Positions 42,620-51,856 of a stretch of 64,000 nucleotides of DNA are shown here, in pieces. The stretch lies in the NCBI RefSeq assembly GCF_009928485.1, contig NZ_JAABNP010000015.1, forward strand, positions 16,316 to 80,315, read 5' to 3'. The notes under the pieces are model-generated. The model did not search any database and was not told the origin of the DNA. It saw nothing but the letters and a program-made list of their open reading frames with translations. Source of the DNA: Clostridium sp. C2-6-12. GTDB lineage: Bacteria > Bacillota > Clostridia > Clostridiales > Clostridiaceae. Every line of letters starts with the position of its first letter. Positions within the stretch are counted from its first letter, which is position 1. A program made the translations under genes and the position numbers.

Positions 42620-43150
42620 TTATAAATAATTTGAATATTGCTCTATATTAAATACTAATGGAGCAATAGATACACTAAAGCTAACATTGGCTGTCCAATA
42701 TGGGTAGCTTTGTTGTGTGTCCATGCTCCATTCAATTGGTTTATTAACGCTTATTTTTTCTAATATTATTGGATTTTGTGATAACTCTAATCTTATTTTA
42801 GTTATTACATTTAATAAATCCATATATCCTCTACCATTTAAATCAACAATTCCATCTTCTTGTGTTTGCCCAGGATCATAAGTAATAATTTTGAGTCGTA
42901 TCTTAATATTTGAATCATCATTATCATCAATTCCTTCATCAATCATTGTAACAATAGATGGAACAGAGTATTCAAACTCAGTTAAATTCTCTAGTGGTAC
43001 CCATCCTTTATATACTGATGGATTAACCAATTTATAACTACCTTTTTGATTTATAATTCCTTTTTCAGGTGGCTTTTCTAATTCTATTTTATTGGCTACA
43101 TTATTTTTTAGAAAATCAGTTAATCCATTTAGGACTTCAATATCTGTCAT
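42620..43150 (-). CDS. probable tail completion/terminator protein
   Basis: A 176-residue protein in the position of the tail terminator between minor tail Z and the sheath. Visible are TDFLKNNVANKIELEKPPEK, VPSIVTMIDEGIDDND and YMDLLNVITKIRLELSQNPI, then a C-terminal beta core ending QSYPYWTANVSFSVSIAPLV. The acidic SNIKIRLKIITYDPGQTQED segment fits known tail-completion proteins of Gram-positive myophages. The call rests on context and pattern. Confidence 0.65.
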   Translation of the reverse strand: MTDIEVLNGLTDFLKNNVANKIELEKPPEKGIINQKGSYKLVNPSVYKGWVPLENLTEFEYSVPSIVTMIDEGIDDNDDSNIKIRLKIITYDPGQTQEDGIVDLNGRGYMDLLNVITKIRLELSQNPIILEKISVNKPIEWSMDTQQSYPYWTANVSFSVSIAPLVFNIEQYSNYL

Positions 43151-43159
43151 ATATTCCTC

Positions 43160-43732
43160 CTATTTTGATAATTTATTTAATCTATACTCTACTTCATGTT
43201 CAACTCTCTTTTGTAACTGCTCAGCTGCTTCTTTTTTAACAGTTTCATTTATTTTTATATTACTTACCATTTGCGGTATTGATAATGTCTTCAAAACTTC
43301 TACTGGATAGCGTTTTGATGTTTTTCTCCTTACTATTTGCAAACTACCTCCAACTGAAGCAACAAAAGCACTTGGTGAACTATTAATTTGCTTATATCCT
43401 GATTTCTTAACCTTAACTTTAACTGATGATCCTTTAGTCCATGCAGCTTTTAAATTTGCCGGGAAGTGACTTAATGTTAATACTCTCCCTTTGGAATTAA
43501 TTGAAGCAGATAAACTGCTACTACTTGCTTTTCTTATCTTAAATGTTGCACCAACTTCACCAGATTTAATCGAATATTCCTTAGTAACCTCTTTTTTTAC
43601 TGTTTTAGTAACAAAAGAAATTGTTCTATTTAATGCAGCTGATGTAGCCTTAGGAATTTCTTTAGGAAAACCGCCCAATTTAGCAACGGTTTTCTTTAAT
43701 TCCCTATCATCAATCTTAATATTTATAGACAT
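43160..43732 (-). CDS. minor tail protein Z-like (prophage minor tail/connector)
   Basis: A 190-residue basic protein (pI clearly high) with DDRELKKTVAKLGGFPKEIP, then ATSAALNRTISFVTKTVKKE, the gpZ family start. It connects head and tail. The ATG overlaps the preceding stop (TAATG). A basic Ser-rich C-terminal half is present. Confidence 0.75.
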   Translation of the reverse strand: MSINIKIDDRELKKTVAKLGGFPKEIPKATSAALNRTISFVTKTVKKEVTKEYSIKSGEVGATFKIRKASSSSLSASINSKGRVLTLSHFPANLKAAWTKGSSVKVKVKKSGYKQINSSPSAFVASVGGSLQIVRRKTSKRYPVEVLKTLSIPQMVSNIKINETVKKEAAEQLQKRVEHEVEYRLNKLSK

Positions 43733-44043
43733 TAATTTGTATTTGCTTGAAGTATTACTTCATATACTCCATCATCAAGTTTTGCATCAAATATCTCATA
43801 AAGAACTCCATCAAATAATTGAATGCTTTTAGGTCTTGGTGCTTTCATTAATTCTTCTTCTTTAGCAAAATATAATACATCAGCTTGGACAATTCCATCG
43901 TATTCTTTTTTATTTCTGTCTTTTAAAGTTTCTTCATCAACTATAATATTAACGACTTTCCCATCAATAACATGAGGTTCACCAAATTCATCTGGATTAA
44001 TAAATACATTCAAATCATCCTTAAGTAATTCCTTAAAATCCAT
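43732..44043 (-). CDS. head-tail joining/attachment protein
   Basis: A 103-residue protein, DLNVFINPDEFGEPHVIDGK, then VVNIIVDEETLKDRNKKEYD, ending DDGVYEVILQANTN. The pattern matches phage head-tail attachment proteins of the lambda FII / Phage_attach type, with an all-beta fold. The ATG follows AGAGG. Confidence 0.7.
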   Translation of the reverse strand: MDFKELLKDDLNVFINPDEFGEPHVIDGKVVNIIVDEETLKDRNKKEYDGIVQADVLYFAKEEELMKAPRPKSIQLFDGVLYEIFDAKLDDGVYEVILQANTN

Positions 44044-44062
44044 ACCTCTTCTCCAAATCTAA

Positions 44063-44398
44063 TTATTTTTTCTTTGACTTTGTTTCTTGAGAATTTTCTT
44101 TCTCTAACATTTCTTTATCAATTTGCAATTTATTATCTTCTTCTGTATTTAAATTTTCGATTTCTCCAAGCGATTGGCTTTTTATCTCATGATTTTCATC
44201 TTCTAATTTTTGATTTATTTCATTTTCTTGAGATGTATCTATTTCAGAATCACTTTCATTTACTTCTTTCCATTCTGCTGTGTTAGAATCTAACCAAATC
44301 TTTATCATTTCATGATTATTAGCTGGCAACGATTCTCCTTCTTTATACATCTTAGATTCATGAAGAATTGGGTAGGTTGCTATTAATTTTTTAGCCAT
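44063..44398 (-). CDS. hypothetical head-region protein with charged tail
   Basis: A 111-residue protein: residues 1-45 (MAKKLIATYPILHESKMYKE) form a small beta-type domain of the kind found after capsid genes. The rest is a Glu/Asn/Lys-rich, disordered tail with short repeats. Its function is not known; a capsid decoration or assembly role is possible from its position. Confidence 0.55.
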   Translation of the reverse strand: MAKKLIATYPILHESKMYKEGESLPANNHEMIKIWLDSNTAEWKEVNESDSEIDTSQENEINQKLEDENHEIKSQSLGEIENLNTEEDNKLQIDKEMLEKENSQETKSKKK

Positions 44399-44409
44399 AA
44401 AACCACCTT

Positions 44410-44736
44410 CTAGCCTTGTAATTTGACATAAACTTCAGTATCTTCAGCACTAGCTGCTTTTACAGTATATCCAGCTAATGTATTTCCTGTTGCCGTTGCT
44501 GTTATTGCTTCTCCAGTGAAATATACGGTAGTTCCGACTTCTATTGCTTCTGTTTCAACTTTTTTCATTTTAAAAACACCTACCATATGAATTGCACCAA
44601 GTGCCTTAGGTAAAATTGGAGCACTTGTCACCCCAATTTTTTTACCAACAACAACCACTGTATTTGTTTCAATAGCAGTTTCTGTTGTATTTACATAGTC
44701 AATTGTATCTCCACTTTGTATATATGTTGCTTTCAT
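44410..44736 (-). CDS. DUF2190 capsid decoration protein
   Basis: A 108-residue beta-rich protein: KATYIQSGDTIDYVNTTETA, then VVVGKKIGVTSAPILPKALG, then GTTVYFTGEAITATAT and the C-terminal GYTVKAASAEDTEVYVKL. DUF2190 proteins include capsid cement/decoration proteins encoded next to the major capsid gene, as here. Confidence 0.85.
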   Translation of the reverse strand: MKATYIQSGDTIDYVNTTETAIETNTVVVVGKKIGVTSAPILPKALGAIHMVGVFKMKKVETEAIEVGTTVYFTGEAITATATGNTLAGYTVKAASAEDTEVYVKLQG

Positions 44737-44747
44737 GGTTTAACCTC

Positions 44748-46265
44748 CTATAATGTTAATTTTATTCCTGGGTTTTTAACGATGCCTCTATAATCCATTA
44801 CGCTAATACCCCAGTCTAAATATATATCCCAAACAAATCCTAATTGCCCTGCCGTCTCCATTCTTCTAATAGTAGGTATGTCTTGACCATTTAAATAATC
44901 AACTTGAAGTGAATCAGTATCAGCTCCATCACCTACTACAAACCAAGGCATTTCCCCAGCACCGCATAGAACATTTAGAGTTGGATCTTCTACTATTTGA
45001 AGTGAATCTTTATAAATATATAACGGATTAGCAGCTTGAGTGTTACCAGCTGTATTAATTGTTGGGCTTTGAAGCATTGTATACATTGCAAATGCATATC
45101 CAATAGGCACTATTATTGTTGCTGGTCTTATTATAATTGCCTCCCCAAATTGGTCAGTTTGCAATTGAAGTGCCATAAACATTTTTTGTACTGCTTCAGC
45201 TGTAATGCCTGCACCTGTAGCCATTAAATTTTTATGTTCTTGACTAAACAAAGCTTTTCCATCATAAATAGCTGGATTTTTAACAAGAATTTCATAAACT
45301 TGCTTGTTTTGAGTTTTTCTAGCTGACGCTGCATATTTAGCTGGTATTTTTGATAAGAAATCAATATCATCATTAATAAATGCTTGTCTGCTCATTGTAA
45401 ATTGACGTCCATATGTCTTTAATTTTCTAGTTGGTAGCTTTTCATCTGAAGGTGTGTCATGTTTCAATTCCGCTCCTTCTGGAACTTCTAAAAACTCTCC
45501 AGCTGGTCCTGCTAAATATCTATTTTCTACAGTTTTAAAATCTTTAAGCGTACCTTTTTTTACCCATTTATCAAAAGTTACTGGCGCTTTATTATGTCCC
45601 TCTACATATGATTTATTTATCGCTTGGTCAAGTATACTAGGGAATGCAGCTGTTGGATTATAGAATTGTCTACTTAACATATTAAAAAGTTCTTCATTAC
45701 TCTTCCTATTTAAATTAGAAAGCCCTTCACCTTGTAATGTTTCAATAGCAAAATCTCTAAGACTCATTCCCATAAGATCTCTTGCTCCATCTGCAGGTTT
45801 TGCAATAGCAATTCCGCCTCTCATTACTAAAGCATCTGATGCAGCAGCTCTAAATTTATCTTCAGCATCTGCAATTACACTAACCTCTCCACTTCCTCTT
45901 GTGCTTATAGGTGACCCATTTGCTCTCATATTATCTAGTATTGCAGCTCTAACACCTTCAACCGATGTTCCATTTTTAATATATTCTTGTGGATCCATAT
46001 CAAATTCTCTACATAAAGTAGTTATCTCAGAAGCTCTTTGTCTTTCAGCTTGGATTCCCTCTTCTCCTGTTCCTTGATTTTGATTGTTTTGAGATTGCTG
46101 TCTTTCTTCAGCTCCAATTTGAAGTGTTAACTCATCAATTTCCCTTTGCAATGTTTCAAACTCTGTATTTTCTTCGGTATTTAGACCTCTATTGCCTTGT
46201 TTAGCCGCATTAATTAATTGTTGTTGTCTTTGTATTTTTTGTTGTCTTAATTCTTTCTTACCCAT
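44748..46265 (-). CDS. major capsid protein, Mu gpT-like, with N-terminal scaffold-like region
   Basis: A 505-residue protein. Residues 1-110 are Gln/Glu-rich and helical (ELRQQKIQRQQQLINAAKQG), resembling a delta/scaffolding domain removed by the protease encoded just upstream. Residues about 110-505 are a capsid fold of the Mu gpT type (RDLMGMSLRDFAIETLQGEG, VTFDKWVKKGTLKDFKTVEN, LKTYGRQFTMSRQAFINDDI, and the late GFVWDIYLDWGISVMDYRGI). The start has GAGGAGG. Confidence 0.85.
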   Translation of the reverse strand: MGKKELRQQKIQRQQQLINAAKQGNRGLNTEENTEFETLQREIDELTLQIGAEERQQSQNNQNQGTGEEGIQAERQRASEITTLCREFDMDPQEYIKNGTSVEGVRAAILDNMRANGSPISTRGSGEVSVIADAEDKFRAAASDALVMRGGIAIAKPADGARDLMGMSLRDFAIETLQGEGLSNLNRKSNEELFNMLSRQFYNPTAAFPSILDQAINKSYVEGHNKAPVTFDKWVKKGTLKDFKTVENRYLAGPAGEFLEVPEGAELKHDTPSDEKLPTRKLKTYGRQFTMSRQAFINDDIDFLSKIPAKYAASARKTQNKQVYEILVKNPAIYDGKALFSQEHKNLMATGAGITAEAVQKMFMALQLQTDQFGEAIIIRPATIIVPIGYAFAMYTMLQSPTINTAGNTQAANPLYIYKDSLQIVEDPTLNVLCGAGEMPWFVVGDGADTDSLQVDYLNGQDIPTIRRMETAGQLGFVWDIYLDWGISVMDYRGIVKNPGIKLTL

Positions 46266-46278
46266 TTATTATGCCTCC

Positions 46279-46896
46279 TCAATTTAAAATATTTTTATTT
46301 ATTTGAAGTTGTTTTTCAAAATAATCTAATGATTTAGTTTCTTCTTGAAGATTTCTCATTTCTCTACCAACTCCAACCGTAGGATCAGCTGGAATTGAAA
46401 CAATTGAAATTTCAAAAGGAGTCCATTTTCTAACTATTGTCGCTGGACCTTGAAATCTTCCATCTGCAGACGTTTTATTAACTGTTACCTCTTCAACAGA
46501 ATCAACCATATACCCAACAGACACACCTTTTAATGTGCCGTTCTTTACTTTTTGATATATCTTTTCTGATTCTTCATCAGAATCAAATTCTACCTCAGCA
46601 TAACCTCTATTGTTTTCTAACCATACTTTATTTATTTTACCTATAACTGCATCTCTATTATGATTAAATAACATACAGCCAATATCACTTAGCCTATTTA
46701 AGTCTACAGCTCCTTCATTATGATCTAATATTTCAACTCCAAACCAGCGTTCATATGGCTCTTCACTAGAAAAAGAGAGAATGAATTTTCTTTCATTTCC
46801 TTCTCCATCGATGGCTCTAATAGATACGTTTAATAGTTCTCTAGTATAGTTATGATTTTGAGGTTTGTCCCTCTTCTGCATCAAAGTACAGTTCAC
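46279..46896 (-). CDS. prohead protease
   Basis: A 205-residue HK97-type serine protease: ERWFGVEILDHNEGAVDLNR, then GCMLFNHNRDAVIGKI (catalytic His), GTLKGVSVGYMVDSVEE (catalytic Ser in GVS) and the final KWTPFEISIVSIPADPTVGV. I chose the GTG at 46896, which has GGAAG upstream; TTG at 46911 and ATG at 46881 are alternatives. It overlaps the portal gene by 47 bases and should trim the capsid protein's N-terminus. Confidence 0.85.
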   Translation of the reverse strand: MNCTLMQKRDKPQNHNYTRELLNVSIRAIDGEGNERKFILSFSSEEPYERWFGVEILDHNEGAVDLNRLSDIGCMLFNHNRDAVIGKINKVWLENNRGYAEVEFDSDEESEKIYQKVKNGTLKGVSVGYMVDSVEEVTVNKTSADGRFQGPATIVRKWTPFEISIVSIPADPTVGVGREMRNLQEETKSLDYFEKQLQINKNILN

Positions 46897-48352
46897 TTTC
46901 TTCCTTATCAAAAATCACACCTCCCAACTCTATTCCTTTATTTTTAGCATATTCAAGCACTTCACACATTTCGTCAATTTGTTCTTTCCAATCCTTACCG
47001 TTTTCTGCTGCTATTTGTTTAAATGTCTTTTGACCTGTTTGTAAAGATATTTTATTTGCATTAGCTTCTTTTTGTGGATCAATCCATTTACGTGGCTTTT
47101 GTATCCACTCATGCCAAAAATATTCTTGTTTTTTATCCCAAAAATCTGGCATATCTATCAAACCACTTAAATATACAGAAATAATGAAACTTTCATATAT
47201 TTCGTCAAGTACATTTTCTTTAAGCAATTCAATTTCCTCTGCATAGGTAAGTTCATCTTCTATCAAGCCCTGTCTTGCTGAAGAATAATTAGTTTCAGAC
47301 ATATCTCTTGAAGTTGCCTCATAACTTATTCCTTGGCCTGCTCCTATTAATCTTTGTTGAAGCTTTATGTAGCTTGTAGCATCATTACCTTGACCAGCTG
47401 GATTTACTACTTGAATTTCATCACCTGGATTAAGTTCTTTTATCATTCCTGGAGTTATAGTTTTTCCTTTGTAATTTTCTCTGCCAGTTTCTTGTTGAGT
47501 GTTTCTACCATAACTGCCTCCTCCTCCTGGAACAGCTTTTTTTATGAAAACAGATAGACATGCTGCAATTCTTTCTTTAACTGAAACTGCAACCATATAT
47601 TCATTAGCATCTCTTATTCTTGTGACTGTTGGTGAAAGATCTGTCATTTCCCTAACTTGTGATGGTCTTGTTTTTGAAAAATAAAAAATAACATCTTTGG
47701 CTTCAATATAAATAGGATTTTCTATTGAGTAACCATCAATGCTATATTGTTTAATCCAGTATCCAACTGCTTTATTGTAGCTATTATATTCAATTCCTCC
47801 TATGACCTTATTTTCTTTATTTTTAGGTGCCATTTGAGTTATGTCCAATTCATCAACTTCTATCAATTGCAATTTGAATGGAATTATTCCATCTTTTGTG
47901 TATCTTTTTAAAAACAATATTCCACCATCTACTTTTTTTCTCAGTACTGCCATTCTGATAATTTGATTAAAGCTTTGGGTTCCTGTTACATCACAGTTAT
48001 TTTTTTTGCACCAAACTTCCCATAATGTTTCTATTCTATCGTTGAAATTATCATTATCCGTTTTTGCTTGAAGCTTATATCCTCCACCATATACATTTCT
48101 TTTAAAAGCTTTAATAACAGAATTCATGATGTCAGAATTTCTTTCTAAATCTCTTGTTCTAGCTCTCACATTATCTCGATTAAATCTATCTGTCATTTCA
48201 GCGGATTGGTTTATTGCTCTCCAATTAGCATTTCCTCTATCATAACTTCCAGCATCATAATTCTTTAATGATTCCCAGCTTTGCTTCCATGCTTCTCTTC
48301 GATATCCTAACTCTGGAGATATATAGCCTATTACGTTATCTAACCAGCTCAA
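46850..48352 (-). CDS. portal protein (lambda family)
   Basis: A 500-residue portal protein: WLDNVIGYISPELGYRREAW at the N-terminus and DLERNSDIMNSVIKAFKRNV, then GGILFLKRYTKDGIIPFKLQ, QLIEVDELDI and ISYEATSRDMSETNYSSARQ are gpB-like motifs. The start is TTG at 48352, 8 bases after GGAGG; it gives the normal N-terminus for the family, whereas the GTG at 48361 would overlap the ribosome binding site. It is the DNA entry ring at one capsid vertex. Confidence 0.9.
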   Translation of the reverse strand: MSWLDNVIGYISPELGYRREAWKQSWESLKNYDAGSYDRGNANWRAINQSAEMTDRFNRDNVRARTRDLERNSDIMNSVIKAFKRNVYGGGYKLQAKTDNDNFNDRIETLWEVWCKKNNCDVTGTQSFNQIIRMAVLRKKVDGGILFLKRYTKDGIIPFKLQLIEVDELDITQMAPKNKENKVIGGIEYNSYNKAVGYWIKQYSIDGYSIENPIYIEAKDVIFYFSKTRPSQVREMTDLSPTVTRIRDANEYMVAVSVKERIAACLSVFIKKAVPGGGGSYGRNTQQETGRENYKGKTITPGMIKELNPGDEIQVVNPAGQGNDATSYIKLQQRLIGAGQGISYEATSRDMSETNYSSARQGLIEDELTYAEEIELLKENVLDEIYESFIISVYLSGLIDMPDFWDKKQEYFWHEWIQKPRKWIDPQKEANANKISLQTGQKTFKQIAAENGKDWKEQIDEMCEVLEYAKNKGIELGGVIFDKEESELYFDAEEGQTSKS

Positions 48353-48357
48353 CTTTA

Positions 48358-48576
48358 TCACCTCCCATCAAATACAGCCACATAAGTATCATCTAATAAT
48401 GAATCACCTCCTCCGCTTGATACCTGTCTATTTAAATCATTTCTCATATCATAAAGCAACTTTGCATCAGCTCTAGTAAGCTGCCTTGAACCAATTCTAT
48501 ATGATTGACCTCCAACTAATACTTTTAATATAGCGTTATCTACTTCTTTTAACATTTCTTCTGGAGTTATTGACAT
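48358..48576 (-). CDS. head completion protein, gpW-like
   Basis: A 72-residue protein: EEMLKEVDNAILKVLVGGQS, then YRIGSRQLTRADAKLLYDMR. The SYRIG.RQLTR pattern is typical of small gpW/DUF6148-type head-completion proteins located between terminase and portal genes. The start at 48576 follows AGGTGG; a GTG three codons earlier is possible. Confidence 0.8.
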   Translation of the reverse strand: MSITPEEMLKEVDNAILKVLVGGQSYRIGSRQLTRADAKLLYDMRNDLNRQVSSGGGDSLLDDTYVAVFDGR

Positions 48577-48585
48577 TTTATCCAC

Positions 48586-50448
48586 CTACCTTCTTATCCA
48601 ATCTTCATTATTTTTAATCCAATTTTCTTCTGGTGTATATTTTTCTTCATCCATCTTTGGCTGTTGTTGCTGATTATTACTTTCTTCAATATTATTAAGA
48701 TGTAAACTTCTAACGCCTAATATATCAGCTGCTGCTAAACAATAAACTTCACAATCTAAATAGTGATTATCAGCATGTGATGTTTTTAATTTCCATACTT
48801 GTGTTGTCTTATTACCATTTTTAACATTAACTTTATGTTCTGCTGTCACCTGTTTAGCGTATTCTCTATCACAATTTTTATAAACCATCCATGAACCTTT
48901 ACCATTTTCTTTTCTCATCCTTCCTGCAATCATATCTTTATATTTTCCACCATCTACTAATACTAAACTCATTCCATAAGCTTTTGATTCTGCTTTATTA
49001 ACTTTACTTAGTTTATAATGACTTAACATAGGATTAGATGAACCTTTAACTGGCAAAGCCCACTCTGAATTGTTTGCACAAAAATCATATACTTCATCTG
49101 CATTGTTACCAGAGTCAATTAATGATAAATTTACAACCATCTTAGTATCATCTTCTTTTAGATATTCTAAATTCATTATCTTTTCAACCTCTGCAAACGA
49201 ATATGCCTGGCCATGCGTTATATTTTGACTTGTTATGAAATCTCCCCATGCTCTTATAGTCCAGTAAAGACAATTTTCCTGAACATCCACTCCACCAGTA
49301 AGTATTTTGGCCCAAGGAGGAACTACAAATTCTTTATTCTTTGTTTGTCTCTCCATTACTAAATCTTCATTAGTTTTTAATTTGGTATCTTCCCAAGGTT
49401 CAGCAAGCCATGAATTAATAAAATTTTGTAGCTGCTCCGGATCATCTTTTGATTCTAAAAATTTTTTAACCATGTCTTCCCATGTAACAAAGATACTATA
49501 TAAAGAATTAATCCAGAATGAAACGCTTTTAGGCCTTACAGTATATTTTTTCTCTACACTCTGCCATTTACCTTCTCTAAGCATTTTAGGTTTATCTTTA
49601 TTATCAATAAAGCATCCGCATTCTTGGCACACATATGCTGCTGTAGCAGCACGTTCTGATATTGACATTTCTTTTTCTTCATCTTTATCAAATATTACTT
49701 GCTTCCATTTAAATTCAATCATTTCTTTGCAATGAGGACATGGCATAAAATAATGTCTTTTATCTTCAGCTGCTTCATGTAATCTCCACACATAGTTACT
49801 TTTCAGAGTAGGTGTTGAACATGTATATATTTTCTTAGAATGTTTAAATGTTTTTGTACGTTCCACTGCTAGATCATAAGGTGATGCTTCTTTTTTAGAT
49901 GCACCACCCATTTTATCAATTTCATCAAAGAGTAAAAATTTTATTGCCTTTGATGCCAGCTTTGAAGGTGAATTTGCACCTCTAAGATATAAATTCATTC
50001 CTTTAAATTTAAGTGCTAATTCTTTTGAATTATTTTCTAAAAAACGCTCCCTAAGGGAAGGACTCTTTCTAAATGCTGGTTTAAGCTTATCATTTGAAAT
50101 ATCTTTAGCTAAATCATCTGTTGGATAAACAATCATAGTTGGACTTGGATTTTGTGTTATTATCCATCCAATATCATTTATAAGTGCTTCAGTACCTCCT
50201 ACTTGTGTAGGCTTGCAGAAATTTATATGTTCTATATATGGATCATTAAAACTATCCATAATTTCAATTAAATAAGGAGTAACATCGTTACTCCATTTTC
50301 CTGGCAAACTTGATGATTCATCAAGCACTCTATATTTTTCTGACCATTGACTTACAGTTAATTCCTCAGGTTTAGCTAAAGCTTTTTTTAAAACCCTTTT
50401 GAATAAATTGCTTGTTTTCTTTCTTGAACGTATTTTTTCATTACTCAC
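48586..50448 (-). CDS. terminase large subunit, GpA family
   Basis: A 620-residue packaging motor and nuclease of the lambda GpA type. The N-terminal ATPase carries a Walker A-like KPTQVGGTEALIND and Walker B FLLFDEIDKMGGA. A zinc-ribbon insert has CPHC and CQEC pairs (about 230-265). The C-terminal nuclease includes GGVDVQENCLYW (a metal Asp) and further acidic residues near CEVYCLAAADILGV. The start is GTG with AAGGTGAGAGG. The GpA type cuts at cos sites. Confidence 0.92.
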   Translation of the reverse strand: MSNEKIRSRKKTSNLFKRVLKKALAKPEELTVSQWSEKYRVLDESSSLPGKWSNDVTPYLIEIMDSFNDPYIEHINFCKPTQVGGTEALINDIGWIITQNPSPTMIVYPTDDLAKDISNDKLKPAFRKSPSLRERFLENNSKELALKFKGMNLYLRGANSPSKLASKAIKFLLFDEIDKMGGASKKEASPYDLAVERTKTFKHSKKIYTCSTPTLKSNYVWRLHEAAEDKRHYFMPCPHCKEMIEFKWKQVIFDKDEEKEMSISERAATAAYVCQECGCFIDNKDKPKMLREGKWQSVEKKYTVRPKSVSFWINSLYSIFVTWEDMVKKFLESKDDPEQLQNFINSWLAEPWEDTKLKTNEDLVMERQTKNKEFVVPPWAKILTGGVDVQENCLYWTIRAWGDFITSQNITHGQAYSFAEVEKIMNLEYLKEDDTKMVVNLSLIDSGNNADEVYDFCANNSEWALPVKGSSNPMLSHYKLSKVNKAESKAYGMSLVLVDGGKYKDMIAGRMRKENGKGSWMVYKNCDREYAKQVTAEHKVNVKNGNKTTQVWKLKTSHADNHYLDCEVYCLAAADILGVRSLHLNNIEESNNQQQQPKMDEEKYTPEENWIKNNEDWIRR

Positions 50449-50470
50449 CCTCTCACCTTCTTAAGGACAA

Positions 50471-51016
50471 TTATATTTCTTCATCATCCCCCTCTTCATC
50501 AAATTCTTCTTCGTCAACTTCTTCATCGTCATCGTAACTTTGTATTTTTTCTCTATTAACTTTATCAGGATCATACTCTGATAACTCTTCTAATGTTTCT
50601 GTCATTTCCTTTTGTAGTAATGAAATAATTCTATTTATATCACTTTCTCCAAGAACTTGAACTGCTACTTTTGCTGGAATTGATATTAATCTATTCCTAA
50701 AATTAATTAGCATTTCATTTAGAAAAAGTTCTACATCTGAAGCTTCGTGAAGTTCCTTTTTTAACTTTCTTAATTTTAAACTTGATATATTTTTCTTAAT
50801 CTGTTCATGCTCTGCTCTTTCCTTTTCAACATCGATAGATGTACCCTTATTCGTTTCCGTTTTTATCTTATAATCGATATACTCCTGAACGCATTTTTCA
50901 AGGTTATATTTTTTACCATTTTCAGCAAAAGAAAAGAACCCTTCTTCTCTTAATTGTCTAACCCTTCTGTCTGTTATTCCTAGTATGTTTGCAAGTTGTT
51001 TTTGATTTACATTCAT
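50471..51016 (-). CDS. terminase small subunit, Nu1-like
   Basis: A 181-residue protein with an N-terminal winged HTH (about 1-40, NQKQLANILGITDRRVRQLR) that resembles Nu1/DNA-packaging proteins, a coiled coil (about 65-100) and a very acidic C-terminus (YDDDEEVDEEEFDEEGDDEE). It should bind the cos-like region just upstream at 51102-51186 and recruit the large subunit. Confidence 0.82.
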   Translation of the reverse strand: MNVNQKQLANILGITDRRVRQLREEGFFSFAENGKKYNLEKCVQEYIDYKIKTETNKGTSIDVEKERAEHEQIKKNISSLKLRKLKKELHEASDVELFLNEMLINFRNRLISIPAKVAVQVLGESDINRIISLLQKEMTETLEELSEYDPDKVNREKIQSYDDDEEVDEEEFDEEGDDEEI

Positions 51017-51101
51017 ACATAAAATTCCTCATTTCAAATATCAAATCCAAGTACCAAATATTGGTCAAGAATTAATTTATTATTCAACCTCAAAAGAGGA
51101 A

Positions 51102-51186
51102 GGAAGTACCCCCAAAAAAATTTTTATAAAGAGATAAAAACCGGGGTTCGCTAGCCCCGCATGACGTCTCCCCCCTGGGAAGTACC
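51102..51186. promoter_or_regulatory. candidate cos/terminase-recognition site
   Basis: Directly upstream of the small terminase gene, a GC-rich island stands out from the A+T-rich DNA. It has an inverted repeat CGGGG (51142-51146)/CCCCG (51155-51159), a run of six C and the word GACGTC. The 9-bp direct repeat GGAAGTACC flanks it at 51102-51110 and 51178-51186. Phages with GpA-type terminases package at cos sites in this position. Confidence 0.6.
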
Positions 51187-51240
51187 TAGTGCTTTCTTTT
51201 CGACATTATTCAACATTTTCAAAACATTTCACAACCCATA

Positions 51241-51420
51241 TTACTTCCTCTTTTCACTGTTCCTAAAGCATTCCATTATACCTTCGTACTTATTTATCTT
51301 AGCTTTTTCTATATGGCAAGTTTTATATCTATCACAGCCAGGATTGTCAATCTTGCAGAAACATATTAACTCACCTTTATTCCATCGTGTATAACATTTA
51401 TAAGTTGACAACCTCTTCAC
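51241..51420 (-). CDS. Cys-rich micro-protein upstream of terS
   Basis: A 59-residue frame starts with GTG at 51420 behind AAGGTAAGG and ends TAA at 51241-51243. It has six Cys and a His (KCYTRWNKGELICFCKIDNP, then CDRYKTCHIEKAKI), in a spacing that suggests a small zinc-binding fold. Short Cys-rich proteins in this position, beside cos and the terminase, are seen in other Gram-positive phages, sometimes as HNH relatives. The HNH motif is not present here. It was found by reading the gap. Confidence 0.6.
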   Translation of the reverse strand: MKRLSTYKCYTRWNKGELICFCKIDNPGCDRYKTCHIEKAKINKYEGIMECFRNSEKRK

Positions 51421-51430
51421 CTTCCTTACC

Positions 51431-51649
51431 TTAATAGTTGGTTATTATTAATTCAGCATACTTGCCTCTAGCTTCGCTTTGTCTAGATATAGAATAATTA
51501 ACTTCAACTTTACTCGGTTCTTTTCCAAAGTAAACCCATCCTGCTCCAAAAAATAACTCCACATAGCATGTATGCTTTGGAATCATTTCTATTACTGTAT
51601 TTCTTAGTTTACTTTTTCCTCCCATCCGTGTGATTGGTGGTTTTAACAT
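51431..51649 (-). pseudogene. internally deleted D12-class DNA adenine methylase
   Basis: The 72-residue frame begins like Dam/D12-class adenine methylases (KPPITRMGGKSKLRNTVIEM, then YVELFFGAGWVYFGK, the AdoMet pocket). It then jumps after SKVEVN to a typical C-terminus (SEARGKYAELIITNY). About 150-200 residues containing the catalytic DPPY motif and target recognition domain are absent, with frame preserved. It cannot be an active methylase. Host DNA methylation of the phage would have to come from elsewhere. Confidence 0.8.
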
Positions 51650-51722
51650 GCTGTCACATCCTCTTTATATTAATATTAGGTTATTCTGTACACACTTATT
51701 AGTCGTAACATCAATATAAAAA

Positions 51723-51746
51723 GACACCTATAAAATAATAGGTGTC
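51723..51746 (-). terminator. terminator after the late regulator gene
   Basis: GACACCTAT (51723-51731) with ATAGGTGTC (51738-51746) is followed on the minus strand by TTTTT. It separates the early operon from the terminase region. Confidence 0.8.
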
Positions 51747-51856
51747 AATAAAAGGTGTAATTTTGAAGCATTTTTAGCTATAAACAATTTTCACAATACA
51801 AGCTTATCATATAATATACATATGTTCAACGGCACGAAATGGGCACAAAATGGGCA

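Noticed and set aside
49307..49735. Plus-strand 142-codon frame opposite the terminase
   Set aside because: Antisense to a clearly conserved terminase; no ribosome binding site.
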